From the NCBI GenBank assembly GCA_028685445.1, contig JAQUDY010000002.1, positions 1 to 17,788 on the forward strand: a stretch of DNA of 17,788 nucleotides, written 5' to 3'. The notes under the pieces were generated by a model that was not told where the DNA came from, did no database searches, and saw only the letters and a list, made by a program, of their open reading frames with translations. This document shows, one piece after another, positions 1-9,118 of the stretch (its first letter is position 1; every line of letters begins with the position of its first letter). The position numbers and the translations under genes are program-made. Origin of the DNA: Bacilli bacterium. Its GTDB lineage: Bacteria > Bacillota_I > Bacilli_A > RF39 > UBA660.

Positions 1-45
1 ATTGCAAATCCTCTAAATATTTGTTAATATTATATTACTTTATAT

Positions 46-122
46 GGCGGTATTGGTGAAGTGGTTAACACGCCAGATTGTGGCTCTGGTATGCATGAGT
101 TCGATTCTCATATATCGCCCCA
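46..122 (+). tRNA. tRNA-His (GTG anticodon)
   Basis: The sequence folds as a full cloverleaf. The anticodon stem CCAGA/TCTGG (73-77/85-89) encloses a loop with GTG at 80-82, which is the His anticodon. The T arm is GAG-TTCGATT-CTC. G46 fits the His-specific G-1 and pairs with C119 as C73; the acceptor pairs 47-53 with 112-118, with one G-T wobble, and CCA is encoded at 120-122. No second copy of its 3' end was seen in the window, so it is not shown to be an attachment site. Confidence 0.95.
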
Positions 123-168
123 TTATGAATTTTACCCGAACACCTTTATAGGTTATTAAGGTTTATAG

Positions 169-192
169 CCTCGTACTTCGGTACGAGGTTTT
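169..192 (+). terminator. Intrinsic terminator after tRNA-His
   Basis: A perfect 8-bp stem, CCTCGTAC (169-176) and GTACGAGG (181-188), closes a TTCG tetraloop and is followed by TTTT. It most likely ends the tRNA transcript. The next gene's ribosome binding site begins only about 11 bases further on, leaving no room for a promoter between them. The hairpin may therefore also meter read-through into that gene. Confidence 0.8.
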
Positions 193-218
193 GCTATTTA
201 TGAAGGAAGGAGTAGAAA

Positions 219-497
219 TTGGATATAAATAGTAAAAAAATAGAATTACCAGATAACATGAGGAAGAGAATCGATAATATAACAAATAATAAGATGGTTA
301 GATATATTGAAGGCAGTTATATTGAGTTTGTTGGAACAAATATGACATGCATAGATCCGTTTAAAATCATTATAGAAACACGCGGAAAAGAGTTAGTATT
401 ACTTTATTATGGAGAATATCATATCAAAGAAGAATTATTCTTATATGATCCAAGTAATAAATGTTCTTGGAAAAAACTAAAGGAATTATTAGCATAA
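219..497 (+). CDS. Hypothetical 92-aa protein
   Basis: I do not recognise the family. The TTG start at 219 is supported by a strong ribosome binding site AAGGAAGGAG at 203-212, about 6 bases upstream, and the frame runs to TAA at 495-497. The protein is soluble-looking, with no membrane segment. Its centre alternates hydrophobic and charged residues as in beta strands (FKIIIETRGKELVLLYYGEY), and its C-terminus is basic and helical. No promoter is visible between the upstream hairpin and its start, so it is probably transcribed by read-through from tRNA-His or beyond. It could belong to the host chromosome or to the left end of the mobile element. Confidence 0.65.
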   Translation: MDINSKKIELPDNMRKRIDNITNNKMVRYIEGSYIEFVGTNMTCIDPFKIIIETRGKELVLLYYGEYHIKEELFLYDPSNKCSWKKLKELLA

Positions 498-639
498 TAA
501 GATTAGCAAAACCTCATACATAAATATTATTATTTACTAAAGTTGTAGTTATAAAATTTTACGATATTTTACACAAAAATAGCTAAAATCATTAAAAAGC
601 ACTTAAAACTTTTAACTAGTTTTGTCGAACGATTATGTA

Positions 640-670
640 TTGACATAGGACATACGAACTTACTTATAAA
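640..670 (+). promoter_or_regulatory. Candidate sigma-70 promoter for the recombinase leader
   Basis: A consensus -35 TTGACA at 640-645 is followed by an AT-rich -10, TTATAA at 664-669 (18-base spacer) or TATAAA at 665-670 (19-base spacer). The -35 is perfect; the -10 is fair and the spacing slightly long. It would make a leader of about 300 bases before the recombinase start. Confidence 0.45.
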
Positions 671-754
671 ATACTAATCCCTTTATTCATAAGGCATAAA
701 AGAGTTTGGTGTAAAAAAATCGCAAAAAAAGCGCAAAAAATATGTAAAAAAAAT

Positions 755-774
755 GTGCTAGTAAACGTGCTAGT
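755..774 (+). repeat. Tandem direct repeat GTGCTAGT with 12-base period
   Basis: GTGCTAGT occurs at 755-762 and again at 767-774, separated by AAAC. Two close copies near a recombinase leader could be a protein-binding site, but two copies are too few to call an iteron array. Confidence 0.4.
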
Positions 775-782
775 GGTATGAT

Positions 783-884
783 ATGATTATGCTATGCTGG
801 GCAATAAGAAACGAAAGATGCCAGCAAGGACTAATCTTATATATTGATGATTTATTAACTACAGCTAACACTGTGGTTTTTTGA
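783..884 (+). CDS. Possible 33-aa leader peptide overlapping a terminator
   Basis: An open frame starts at ATG 783 (second ATG at 789) and ends at TGA 882-884. It begins MIMLCWAIRNER and ends TANTVVF. The ribosome binding site is poor (AGTGG), so translation is unproven. Its last third runs through both arms of the 857-882 terminator hairpin, and its stop lies in the T tract. A translating ribosome would therefore prevent the hairpin from forming, which is the geometry of transcription attenuation. In AT-rich DNA a 33-codon open frame can also arise by chance. Confidence 0.3.
   Translation: MIMLCWAIRNERCQQGLILYIDDLLTTANTVVF
857..882 (+). terminator. Terminator or attenuator hairpin in the recombinase leader
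   Basis: AACTACAG (857-864) pairs with CTGTGGTT (871-878) with one G-T wobble, around the loop CTAACA, and runs into T residues to 882. It lies about 100 bases upstream of the recombinase, so it would act as a leader attenuator if the 640-670 promoter drives that gene. Confidence 0.55.
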
Positions 885-954
885 TATGTAAAAAAGTCCC
901 GCGAGAGGATTGGTGATAACAAAGAAACTTGCAGTAAATGTAGGTAAGTAGTAG

Positions 955-2760
<1,806 letters not shown>

Positions 2761-2769
2761 GTATTGTAG

Positions 2770-2794
2770 CAGTCTAAATATAGATTGTTTTTTT
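2770..2794 (+). terminator. Intrinsic terminator after the serine recombinase
   Basis: CAGTCTA (2770-2776) pairs with TAGATTG (2781-2787) with one wobble around an AATA loop, then seven T residues follow (2788-2794). It starts 10 bases after the recombinase stop. The stem is short and AT-rich, so termination may be partial, which would let the primase gene be read through at a lower level. Confidence 0.6.
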
Positions 2795-2816
2795 GTGCCA
2801 AATTTTAAGTTTAACA

Positions 2817-5306
2817 ATGGAAGATTATAAAGATAAGTATAGTAAATATTTTAATAATATGATTATTAATAAGGATAAACTAGTGGTTCTTTGTCCTTTT
2901 CATGATGATCATAATCCATCAATGCATATTGAAAGAAGTACAGGCAGATATTATTGTTTTAGTTGCAGAGTAAAAGGTAATTTTATTACTTTTGAAAAAG
3001 TCTTTAATAAAGACCAATCCCTCGATAATGGTAAGAAAATTCAATCAAAACCATTTAGTAAATATTCACTAGAAGAATATGCTAGTGAGAAGTTGTTAGA
3101 TAAAGATGATCTAAAAGAAATGTTTGGATTATATAACAATAAAAATAGATTAGTTATTCCTTATTTTAATGAAGATGGAAACCATCTATATAATAAATAC
3201 CGTTATGGCAATCAAAACTTTAGTAGTGATAAAAATATCGGATTATCACTTTATGGATTACAGAATATTAAATTTATTAAAAAGTGTGGATATGTAATTC
3301 TGGTAGAAGGCGAAAGTGATGTTCATACATTAACTTATTGTGGGTATTCAGTTCTTGGAGTACCGGGTGCGAATGCTTTTAAAGAAGAATGGCTCAAGCA
3401 TATAAAAGATTTGGATATCACAATTTATAAAGAACCAGATGATGGTGGTAAACAATTTACCATAAATATTTGGAATTTGTTAATTAAAAACAACTATCAA
3501 AAAGAAATATCACTCATCGGATTTCATGATGAAGGAATTAAGGATCCTAGTGACTTATTTGTCAGCTTAAAAGCAGTAGAAAAATTTAAAGAATCATTTG
3601 ATAAAAAATTGAAAGGAAAATGGATAATGAAAGAAGATAAATTTAAAAAGTTACTAGAAAAATATATAATTCCTAGTAACTTTAAAGTAGATGAAAAAGG
3701 GATATGGTTTAAAAAAGATGAAGATACAAGTCTTATCTGTTCAACACCGTTTATCATTACTAAAATAGCGAAGGATGTTTATTCAGGGGTTGAAAAGGCA
3801 GAAGTATCATATTTTAAAAATAATTGGCATTCAGCCTTATATTCAAAAGATGTGTTATTTTCGGGTAAAAATAGTATTTTAAATGAAATTGGTATTGACT
3901 TTGTTACAAGAAACTCCAGTAAGATTCAAGAGTATATTTGGCAGTTCATTAACCAAAACAAAAATATTACTGTTAGTAATAGTGTTTCTCAGTATGGATG
4001 GCATAAGGATTTATTTGCTCCTTTTGTAAGCGGCGATTTAGAGCTTGATATACCTGGTGAGTTTGGCAAGATGGAAAATGCATATAAGACCTATGGAAAA
4101 CTAGAAGAGTGGATAAAGCTGGTGAAACCATTACTAGCTAATGATGTCTTTCGAACTTATGTAAACTGTGCTTTTGCATCACCATTACTTAGAATATTTA
4201 AGGTTAGAAATTTTATATTCCATAATTGGTTTACTTCTAGAAGTGGTAAAACGGCAGCTTTGAAAGTTGTTCAATCGGTGTTGGGAAATCCTAATATATT
4301 AATTACTAGTTTTAGTGCAACAAAAGTAGCACTAGAGAACTTGGCAGCTATTAATAATGACTTACCACTTTGTATTGATGAAAGAGAAGCTGCTGGTAAA
4401 AACAATGATGAGTTCAACGATAATTTTGTTTATACAGTTAGTAATGGTAAAGGAAAAACAAGAGGTGCCAAAAATGGTGGTATTAGAGAATTTCATGAAT
4501 GGATGAATATTACCATTACAACAGGTGAATCAGCAATTATATCTGGCAATTCAAATAACGGAGTTATTTCAAGAGTAATTGAAGTATATGCCAAACCTTT
4601 TGCTAAAGAAGAAATAGCTAGTGATGTTCATCGGAATATTGCTGATAATTATGGTGTGGCTGGTGAAAAATTTATTAATGAGTTTATTAAATCAAAGAAA
4701 GATAATCTTAATAAAATGCTAGATAAAGAAAAGGAAATAAGAGAAAAACTATCTAATCAAAAAATAACCGAAATATCATCACATATTGATATAGCGTCAT
4801 TACTGATTATTACAGATTATTTGACTCATAAATTTATATTTGGTAATCCAGATATGAATGAAAGCGAAAAATATGGGATTAGATTATTAAATTTATTAGA
4901 TACTAACAAAAATACCGATATGATTGATAGTGGGTATCATGCTTTAATAAGTATCTTTCAATCAAAAATGGAGATGTTTCATCCTTTGTTTAAAGGTCAA
5001 CGACTAGGTAAATATCTTAATAATCGATTTTATGTTTTTAGACAGGTATTTGATGAAGAAGCGAAGAAACTGAATTTTGATCCAAATACGCTTAAAAAAG
5101 GCTTTATGGAAAGAAAGTATATTGAACATGATAATGGCACATATACCAAGCAAATTAGAGAGGGTAATGACCGTGCCAGATATATTTGTTTAATTGAACC
5201 AGCATATGCTGATGATGAACTACGTGAAAAGCTGGAATTTGATGACATGTGTCAGATAGAATATGAATCTAAGCATAGTAAAAATTTGTCTGTGACAAAA
5301 AACTGA
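2817..5306 (+). CDS. Primase-helicase with CHC2 zinc finger, TOPRIM and DUF927 domains
   Basis: Likely replication protein of the mobile element: it would prime DNA synthesis and unwind its own origin. The N-terminal CHC2-type zinc finger has C26-x2-H29 (CPFHDDHNPS) and C47-x2-C50. A TOPRIM-like segment at about 160-210 has VILVEGESD and later EPDDGG, giving the acidic metal-binding residues. The C-terminal two thirds match the DUF927 helicase layout, with a Walker A-like SRSGKT and a Walker B-like LPLCIDE about 45 residues later. ATG 2817 was chosen because it places the zinc finger at the usual distance from the N-terminus; the frame is open back to a TTG at 2793 inside the terminator T tract. 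The ribosome binding site is weak. Such proteins are typical of integrative elements and phage satellites. Confidence 0.85.
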   Translation: MEDYKDKYSKYFNNMIINKDKLVVLCPFHDDHNPSMHIERSTGRYYCFSCRVKGNFITFEKVFNKDQSLDNGKKIQSKPFSKYSLEEYASEKLLDKDDLKEMFGLYNNKNRLVIPYFNEDGNHLYNKYRYGNQNFSSDKNIGLSLYGLQNIKFIKKCGYVILVEGESDVHTLTYCGYSVLGVPGANAFKEEWLKHIKDLDITIYKEPDDGGKQFTINIWNLLIKNNYQKEISLIGFHDEGIKDPSDLFVSLKAVEKFKESFDKKLKGKWIMKEDKFKKLLEKYIIPSNFKVDEKGIWFKKDEDTSLICSTPFIITKIAKDVYSGVEKAEVSYFKNNWHSALYSKDVLFSGKNSILNEIGIDFVTRNSSKIQEYIWQFINQNKNITVSNSVSQYGWHKDLFAPFVSGDLELDIPGEFGKMENAYKTYGKLEEWIKLVKPLLANDVFRTYVNCAFASPLLRIFKVRNFIFHNWFTSRSGKTAALKVVQSVLGNPNILITSFSATKVALENLAAINNDLPLCIDEREAAGKNNDEFNDNFVYTVSNGKGKTRGAKNGGIREFHEWMNITITTGESAIISGNSNNGVISRVIEVYAKPFAKEEIASDVHRNIADNYGVAGEKFINEFIKSKKDNLNKMLDKEKEIREKLSNQKITEISSHIDIASLLIITDYLTHKFIFGNPDMNESEKYGIRLLNLLDTNKNTDMIDSGYHALISIFQSKMEMFHPLFKGQRLGKYLNNRFYVFRQVFDEEAKKLNFDPNTLKKGFMERKYIEHDNGTYTKQIREGNDRARYICLIEPAYADDELREKLEFDDMCQIEYESKHSKNLSVTKN

Positions 5307-5356
5307 TGACGAACACTTATAAATACTAGCTAAAGTAGAGATAGATGTGTCACAGA
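5289..5356. repeat. Nine-base inverted repeat spanning the primase 3' end
   Basis: TCTGTGACA (5289-5297) and TGTCACAGA (5348-5356) are perfect reverse complements, 50 bases apart; the first lies in the last codons of the primase gene. The second arm is followed by TGTTTTT, so this could be a long-loop terminator. It could equally be a paired binding site near an element replication origin. The sequence does not decide between these. Confidence 0.35.
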
Positions 5357-5575
5357 TGTTTTTAATATACCTATTATAACGAGATTGCCAAGTTAATATT
5401 TGAAGGGGAAAGATGGTATAATGATGCCTAAATTATATAGAGGCACCCCCACATCTTAGTCTCCAACACTAATCAAATAAGAAAAACGGCCCCCAACTGC
5501 GTATGTGAAATCGCGTATTTCATAAGGAGGTATCAATTTTTTTTGTAATCTGATAAAATTAAAATGGTGATATTT
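5307..5575 (+). other. Intergenic region with relic-like, higher-GC patch
   Basis: No gene of normal size was found in this stretch. It holds an extended -10 motif TGGTATAAT (5414-5422) without a good -35. It also holds a foldable segment in which AAGATG (5410-5415) pairs with CATCTT (5452-5457) around TGCCT/AGGCA. C-rich tracts (CACCCCC, GGCCCCC) stand out from the surrounding AT-rich DNA. An AAGGAGG ribosome-binding-like motif near 5524 has no usable start after it. The pattern suggests remains of an older insertion or a lost gene rather than a working unit. Confidence 0.4.
5551..5559 (+). promoter_or_regulatory. Candidate extended -10 promoter for the membrane protein gene
   Basis: TGATAAAAT fits the extended -10 pattern TGnTATAAT with one mismatch; no convincing -35 is visible 17 bases upstream. 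It would start transcription at about 5566, just ahead of the preferred ATG at 5576. Confidence 0.3.
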
Positions 5576-6154
5576 ATGTTTGATTGGTTTTGTGAGTTAG
5601 GTACTACTGATAAAGTACAGGTAGTAAGTACAATAATGACTTCAATAGGAGTAATCTCAGGAATAGTTTTTGCTATTTTTACTTTAAAACAAAACAATGA
5701 ATTTAAAAGAGAATCAAGTAGAGCAGTTATAAGTATATATTTGGAACATTTTTCAAAAACACAAAATAGTTATTTAATACTTGAAAATTTTGGTAATAGC
5801 ATTGGAATGATTGAAAAAATTGAAACAGTACCAAAAACTAATGTTGTAAAATCTTTAATTGGAAAAGAGCTGAATGATTTTAAATTTTTTACAGATGAAA
5901 CAAAATTTATATTAGCTCCAAAGCAAAAAATAAGCGCAGCTGTGAATTGTATTAATAACGATTCGGAAGAGTTTGATTTTATCATAACATATTATAGTTT
6001 GAGAAGAAAATATGTTGAGAGCTATCACATTAAGCCAAACATAGTTCATACTGTTACCCAATTTATAAAAAGTGAATCATCGGATAAAACGCAAACAGAA
6101 AAACATTTATATGCTATCAAGCAGGAATTAAAAGAAATAACTGAAAAATTATAA
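5576..6154 (+). CDS. Hypothetical single-pass membrane protein
   Basis: I do not recognise the family. The 192-aa product has one N-terminal hydrophobic segment (about residues 16-36, within STIMTSIGVISGIVFAIF), followed by a lysine and about 155 mostly soluble residues. By charge, the tail is probably cytoplasmic. The C-terminus is charged and helical (KQELKEITEKL). The ATG at 5576 is preferred over ATG 5564 because GGTGAT (5566-5571) is complementary to the 16S rRNA 3' end at suitable spacing, while 5564 has nothing comparable. It stands alone between the element core and the defence island, so it could be an accessory or effector gene, but no function can be assigned. Confidence 0.65.
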   Translation: MFDWFCELGTTDKVQVVSTIMTSIGVISGIVFAIFTLKQNNEFKRESSRAVISIYLEHFSKTQNSYLILENFGNSIGMIEKIETVPKTNVVKSLIGKELNDFKFFTDETKFILAPKQKISAAVNCINNDSEEFDFIITYYSLRRKYVESYHIKPNIVHTVTQFIKSESSDKTQTEKHLYAIKQELKEITEKL

Positions 6155-6155
6155 A

Positions 6156-6199
6156 AACCAACCAATAGAAATATAAATTTTAATGGTTGGTTCTTTTTT
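6156..6199. terminator. Bidirectional terminator between convergent genes
   Basis: AACCAACCA (6156-6164) and TGGTTGGTT (6184-6192) form a perfect 9-bp stem. On the plus strand it is followed by C and six T residues (6194-6199); on the minus strand it runs into a T tract at 6157-6151. It serves both the membrane protein gene and the opposing gene, whose stop codon lies inside the T tract. Confidence 0.8.
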
Positions 6200-6512
6200 A
6201 TTGCCATTTTTCTAGTTTCACTGGCGAGTCATCAATAATAACTAAATTATACTTAATTTTTAATATATCAAATGTTTTGCTGGAAATGTCAATAATAGAA
6301 TCATGAAATCCATTAAAAACGTCACACATAGAGTGAAAATGTTGTTCAAAAGTTGCGTCACATAAACAATCACGGTGATAAGAATTAGCTAGTTGAAAAG
6401 CGAATGCCTCAGGAATAATAAATTTAATCATGTAATTTTTAAAATTAATATTTAACGGTATTAGTTTTTCTTCATATTCTTCATCGGTTATGTCTTCTTT
6501 TCCTTTTATCAT
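6198..6512 (-). CDS. Hypothetical small protein on the minus strand
   Basis: Family not recognised. The 104-aa form starts at ATG (6512-6510, minus strand), preceded by TGAGG 5 bases upstream. A longer form of 123 aa from TTG 6569 is possible but lacks a clear ribosome binding site. The protein is soluble, acidic at the start (KGKEDITDEEYEEK), and has a His/Cys-rich middle (YHRDCLCDATFEQHFHSMC) that could bind metal, though no standard zinc motif is met. It converges with the membrane protein gene and diverges from the DpnII operon. Its 3' end sits in a bidirectional terminator, which supports it being a real transcription unit. Confidence 0.55.
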   Translation of the reverse strand: MIKGKEDITDEEYEEKLIPLNINFKNYMIKFIIPEAFAFQLANSYHRDCLCDATFEQHFHSMCDVFNGFHDSIIDISSKTFDILKIKYNLVIIDDSPVKLEKWQ

Positions 6513-6586
6513 AAAAACCTCACTTTCATTGGACGTTCTATATATCACTCTAAATAAAAAATATTGCAAGAGTTTTCCGCAAAATA

Positions 6587-6613
6587 ATTATAATTGGCTG
6601 ATATTTTTGTCAA
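6587..6613 (-). promoter_or_regulatory. Candidate divergent promoter, minus strand
   Basis: Read on the minus strand, perfect consensus hexamers TTGACA (6613-6608) and TATAAT (6592-6587) are present, but the spacer is 15 bases, shorter than the usual 17. It would drive the minus-strand small gene and lies against the dpnM promoter, so the two may interfere. Confidence 0.4.
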
Positions 6614-6617
6614 TAAA

Positions 6618-6626
6618 TGATATAAT
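6618..6626 (+). promoter_or_regulatory. Extended -10 promoter of the DpnII operon
   Basis: TGATATAAT is a perfect extended -10 element (TG, one base, TATAAT at 6621-6626), 28 bases before the dpnM start. No strong -35 is seen at 17 bases, which is common for extended -10 promoters. It is the only promoter seen for the five-gene run from dpnM to the 103-aa gene. Confidence 0.6.
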
Positions 6627-6654
6627 GAAATTACTTAAGATTGGAGGCAATAAT

Positions 6655-7500
6655 ATGTTTGAAGCAATAGACCCCAAACCATTTGTAAAATGGGCAGGCG
6701 GGAAAAGACAAATAATTGATAAGATAAAAGAATTTGCACCAAAAGAATTTAAAACATATTATGAACCGTTTGTTGGTGGTGGAGCAGTATTATTTGCGCT
6801 TCGTCCAAATAAGGCAGTAATAAATGATTATAATTCTGAATTAATAAATGTTTATAAATGCTTGTCAACTAATGTTTTTATGCTTGATGATCTAATAAAA
6901 CAACTAAAAATAAATGAAAAAAATCATGATGAAGAAAATTACTATGAAATAAGAAACTTTGATAGAAAAGAAGGATTGATGGATAAGCTAAGTTCTACCG
7001 AAAGAGCAGCTAGAACAATTTATCTAAATAAAAGTTGTTTCAATGGATTATATCGTGTTAATAGTAATGGGCAATTTAATGTTCCTTTTAATAAAAAGAA
7101 AGAAGTAAAAATATTTGACAAAAAAAATCTAGAAGACGTGTATACTTATTTAAGTAAATTTGATATAAACATTTTGAACGGTGATTTTGAAGACGCAGTT
7201 AAGACTGCAAAAAAAGGTGACTTTGTATATTTTGATCCGCCTTATGACACCTTAAATGACGAATCATTTACAAGTTATACTGATAAAGGATTTAATAAAG
7301 AAGATCAAAAAAGGTTATTTGAATGTTATAAAAGATTAGATAAAAAAGGAGTCTATGTAATGTTATCTAATCATAATACGCCATTTATTAATGAGTTATA
7401 TAAAGATTATAATATTAAGGTTATTAGTGCAAAAAGAAATATTAATTCAAATGGTAGTAAAAGAGGTTCAGTTGAAGAAACAATTATTACAAATTATTAA
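6655..7500 (+). CDS. dpnM: DpnII-type DNA adenine methyltransferase (GATC, double-stranded DNA)
   Basis: It transfers a methyl group from S-adenosylmethionine to the adenine N6 of GATC, protecting host DNA from the partner endonuclease. It belongs to the Dam/DpnM (D12 class, alpha group) family: FVKWAGGKRQ (10-19) is the N-terminal cofactor motif, EPFVGGGA (37-44) motif I, and YFDPPY (about 192-197) the catalytic motif IV. The start at ATG 6655 follows GGAGG by 7 bases; the frame is open further upstream but without a site. The 281-aa length agrees with DpnM. Its last 29 bases overlap the dpnA start, and gene order is dpnM-dpnA-dpnB as in the classical DpnII cassette. Confidence 0.93.
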   Translation: MFEAIDPKPFVKWAGGKRQIIDKIKEFAPKEFKTYYEPFVGGGAVLFALRPNKAVINDYNSELINVYKCLSTNVFMLDDLIKQLKINEKNHDEENYYEIRNFDRKEGLMDKLSSTERAARTIYLNKSCFNGLYRVNSNGQFNVPFNKKKEVKIFDKKNLEDVYTYLSKFDINILNGDFEDAVKTAKKGDFVYFDPPYDTLNDESFTSYTDKGFNKEDQKRLFECYKRLDKKGVYVMLSNHNTPFINELYKDYNIKVISAKRNINSNGSKRGSVEETIITNY

Positions 7501-8269
7501 TGATACTAAGATATATTATGAAACCGATAATGCTCTTTTAATTAATAATGACTCCATAAAAGTGATGAAAAAGTTTCAAGAAAAATCAATTGATATGATA
7601 TTTGCAGACCCTCCTTATTTTCTTTCTGGTGATGGGATAACTTGTTCTTCTGGCAAAATGACTAGTGTTAAAAAAGGTGACTGGGATGAAAAACTAGATA
7701 TTAAGGCAAAACATCATTTTAATAAAAAATGGATTAAAGAATGCAAACGGATTTTAAAAGATAGTGGTACAATATGGATAAGTGGAACAATGCACAATAT
7801 TTATTCCATTGGATTAGCTCTTGAAGAAGAAGGGTTTAAAATTATAAACAATATCACTTGGAAGAAATTAAATCCACCACCAAATATTAGTTGTCGTGCT
7901 TTTACTCATTCTACTGAAACAGTATTATGGGCGAAGAAAGATTTAAAAAAAGCAAAACATAAATTTAATTATGAATGTATGAAAAAAATAAATAATGGTA
8001 AGCAGATGAAAGATGTTTGGGAAACCTCTTTAGTTAAACCAAGCGAAAAGAAATATGGAAAGCATCCAACCCAAAAACCAAAGGCTTTGCTAGAAAAAAT
8101 AGTATTGGCTTCTACTAATGAAAATGACGTTATACTAGATCCATTTAGTGGAAGTGGCACTACCGGTATTGTAGCCAATATTTTAAACAGAAAATATATT
8201 GGCATCGAGAAAGAACAAGAATTTATAGATTTATCAATCAGGAGGTTAGAAAATGAAAAGAAAATTTGA
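7472..8269 (+). CDS. dpnA: DpnA-type adenine methyltransferase (second GATC methylase)
   Basis: Second methylase of the DpnII system; family members also methylate single-stranded GATC DNA, which protects incoming transforming DNA. It is a beta-type N6-adenine methylase, with the catalytic DPPY early (residues 46-49, FADPPYFLSG) and the cofactor motif late (DPFSGSGTTG, about 223-232). I chose TTG 7472 because AGAGG ends 5 bases before it and it gives 265 aa, close to DpnA. ATG codons at 7451 and 7391 lie deeper inside dpnM and lack a ribosome binding site. It overlaps dpnM by 29 bases and dpnB by 17, so translation is probably coupled. Confidence 0.9.
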   Translation: MKKQLLQIINDTKIYYETDNALLINNDSIKVMKKFQEKSIDMIFADPPYFLSGDGITCSSGKMTSVKKGDWDEKLDIKAKHHFNKKWIKECKRILKDSGTIWISGTMHNIYSIGLALEEEGFKIINNITWKKLNPPPNISCRAFTHSTETVLWAKKDLKKAKHKFNYECMKKINNGKQMKDVWETSLVKPSEKKYGKHPTQKPKALLEKIVLASTNENDVILDPFSGSGTTGIVANILNRKYIGIEKEQEFIDLSIRRLENEKKI

Positions 8270-9110
8270 TGAAATTATCGAAAGCTTAAAAGATTCAATA
8301 GCAACATATGATTATTATGTTGATTTTGAGAAGGTATATAAAAATGTTGGTAAAGTAGAAATGCAATTAAATTTACTTAATTATTTAATTGGCAAAGAGA
8401 ATATTGAACAAGAATTTATGAGGCTAATTGTTGAATATCCTGACGTAATAGAAGTAATACCAATTTTACTTGCTATTCGTGAAGGAGAAATTAAAATTAT
8501 TGATGGTGAAATAATCTCTTATAGTTTCAAAAAGATGAATAGAGATATTAAGGATTATACTAAATTACTAAAAGAAAGCGGTTTAGTTGAATTATTCCAA
8601 AAGAAAAAAATTAAGAATTTAGTTGATTATGTAACTGGAGTTGAAGTGGGTCTAGATACAAATGCTCGAAAGAATAGAACTGGTCATTTAATGGAAAATA
8701 TAGTTGAAGGCTATATCAAAAAAATCTCTAATGTTGATTATTTAAAAGAAGCAACTAAAAATGATATAAAGAATCATTTTAAAACTGATGTCCTTGATGG
8801 TCTTAATTTAGATGAAGAAAACAAGAAGACTAATAAAAGATTTGATTTTGTGGTTAAAACTAAAAGTGACAAATTGCTATTAATAGAAACAAACTTTTAT
8901 GGTGGCGGCGGGTCTAAATTAAATGAAACTGCCAGAAGTTATGCAAAACTTGGAAAGGATATTCAAGGTATTAAGGGGGTTGTTTTCGTTTGGATAACCG
9001 ATGGTAAAGGTTGGAAATCAACTAAAAACAATTTAAGAGAAGCGTATCAAAATATAGAGCATTTATACACATTAGACGATTTAGATAAAGGCGTATTGGA
9101 AAGAATATAG
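8253..9110 (+). CDS. dpnB: Type II restriction endonuclease, DpnII/MboI family (GATC)
   Basis: It cuts unmethylated GATC in invading DNA. The 285-aa length matches DpnII. The nuclease core is visible as RFDFVV with Asp198, then LLLIETNFYGGGGSKLNE with Glu212 and Asn214, which resembles the PD-(D/E)xK-like core of this family with Asn where Lys is usual. The C-terminal VFVWITDGKGW segment is also typical of the family. AGGAGG precedes the ATG at about 8 bases and lies inside dpnA. With both methylases upstream, the system looks complete and functional. Confidence 0.92.
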   Translation: MKRKFDEIIESLKDSIATYDYYVDFEKVYKNVGKVEMQLNLLNYLIGKENIEQEFMRLIVEYPDVIEVIPILLAIREGEIKIIDGEIISYSFKKMNRDIKDYTKLLKESGLVELFQKKKIKNLVDYVTGVEVGLDTNARKNRTGHLMENIVEGYIKKISNVDYLKEATKNDIKNHFKTDVLDGLNLDEENKKTNKRFDFVVKTKSDKLLLIETNFYGGGGSKLNETARSYAKLGKDIQGIKGVVFVWITDGKGWKSTKNNLREAYQNIEHLYTLDDLDKGVLERI

Positions 9111-9118
9111 GAGATTTT

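Noticed and set aside
46..122. tRNA-His 3' end as the element's attachment site
   Set aside because: No second copy of the tRNA 3' end was seen in the window, and the integrase is a serine recombinase, which usually targets other sites.
714..774. Poly-A blocks and the GTGCTAGT pair as an iteron origin or CRISPR-like array
   Set aside because: Only two copies of an 8-base unit and irregular A runs; no regular repeat-spacer structure. No CRISPR array was seen anywhere in the window.
5410..5530. A known riboswitch in the spacer after the primase
   Set aside because: Complementary segments exist but I could not match any recognised riboswitch core, and no gene with a fitting function follows.
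7391..7471. Longer N-terminus for DpnA from ATG 7391 or 7451
   Set aside because: These starts lie far inside dpnM with no ribosome binding site; TTG 7472 has AGAGG at 5 bases and gives the normal family length.
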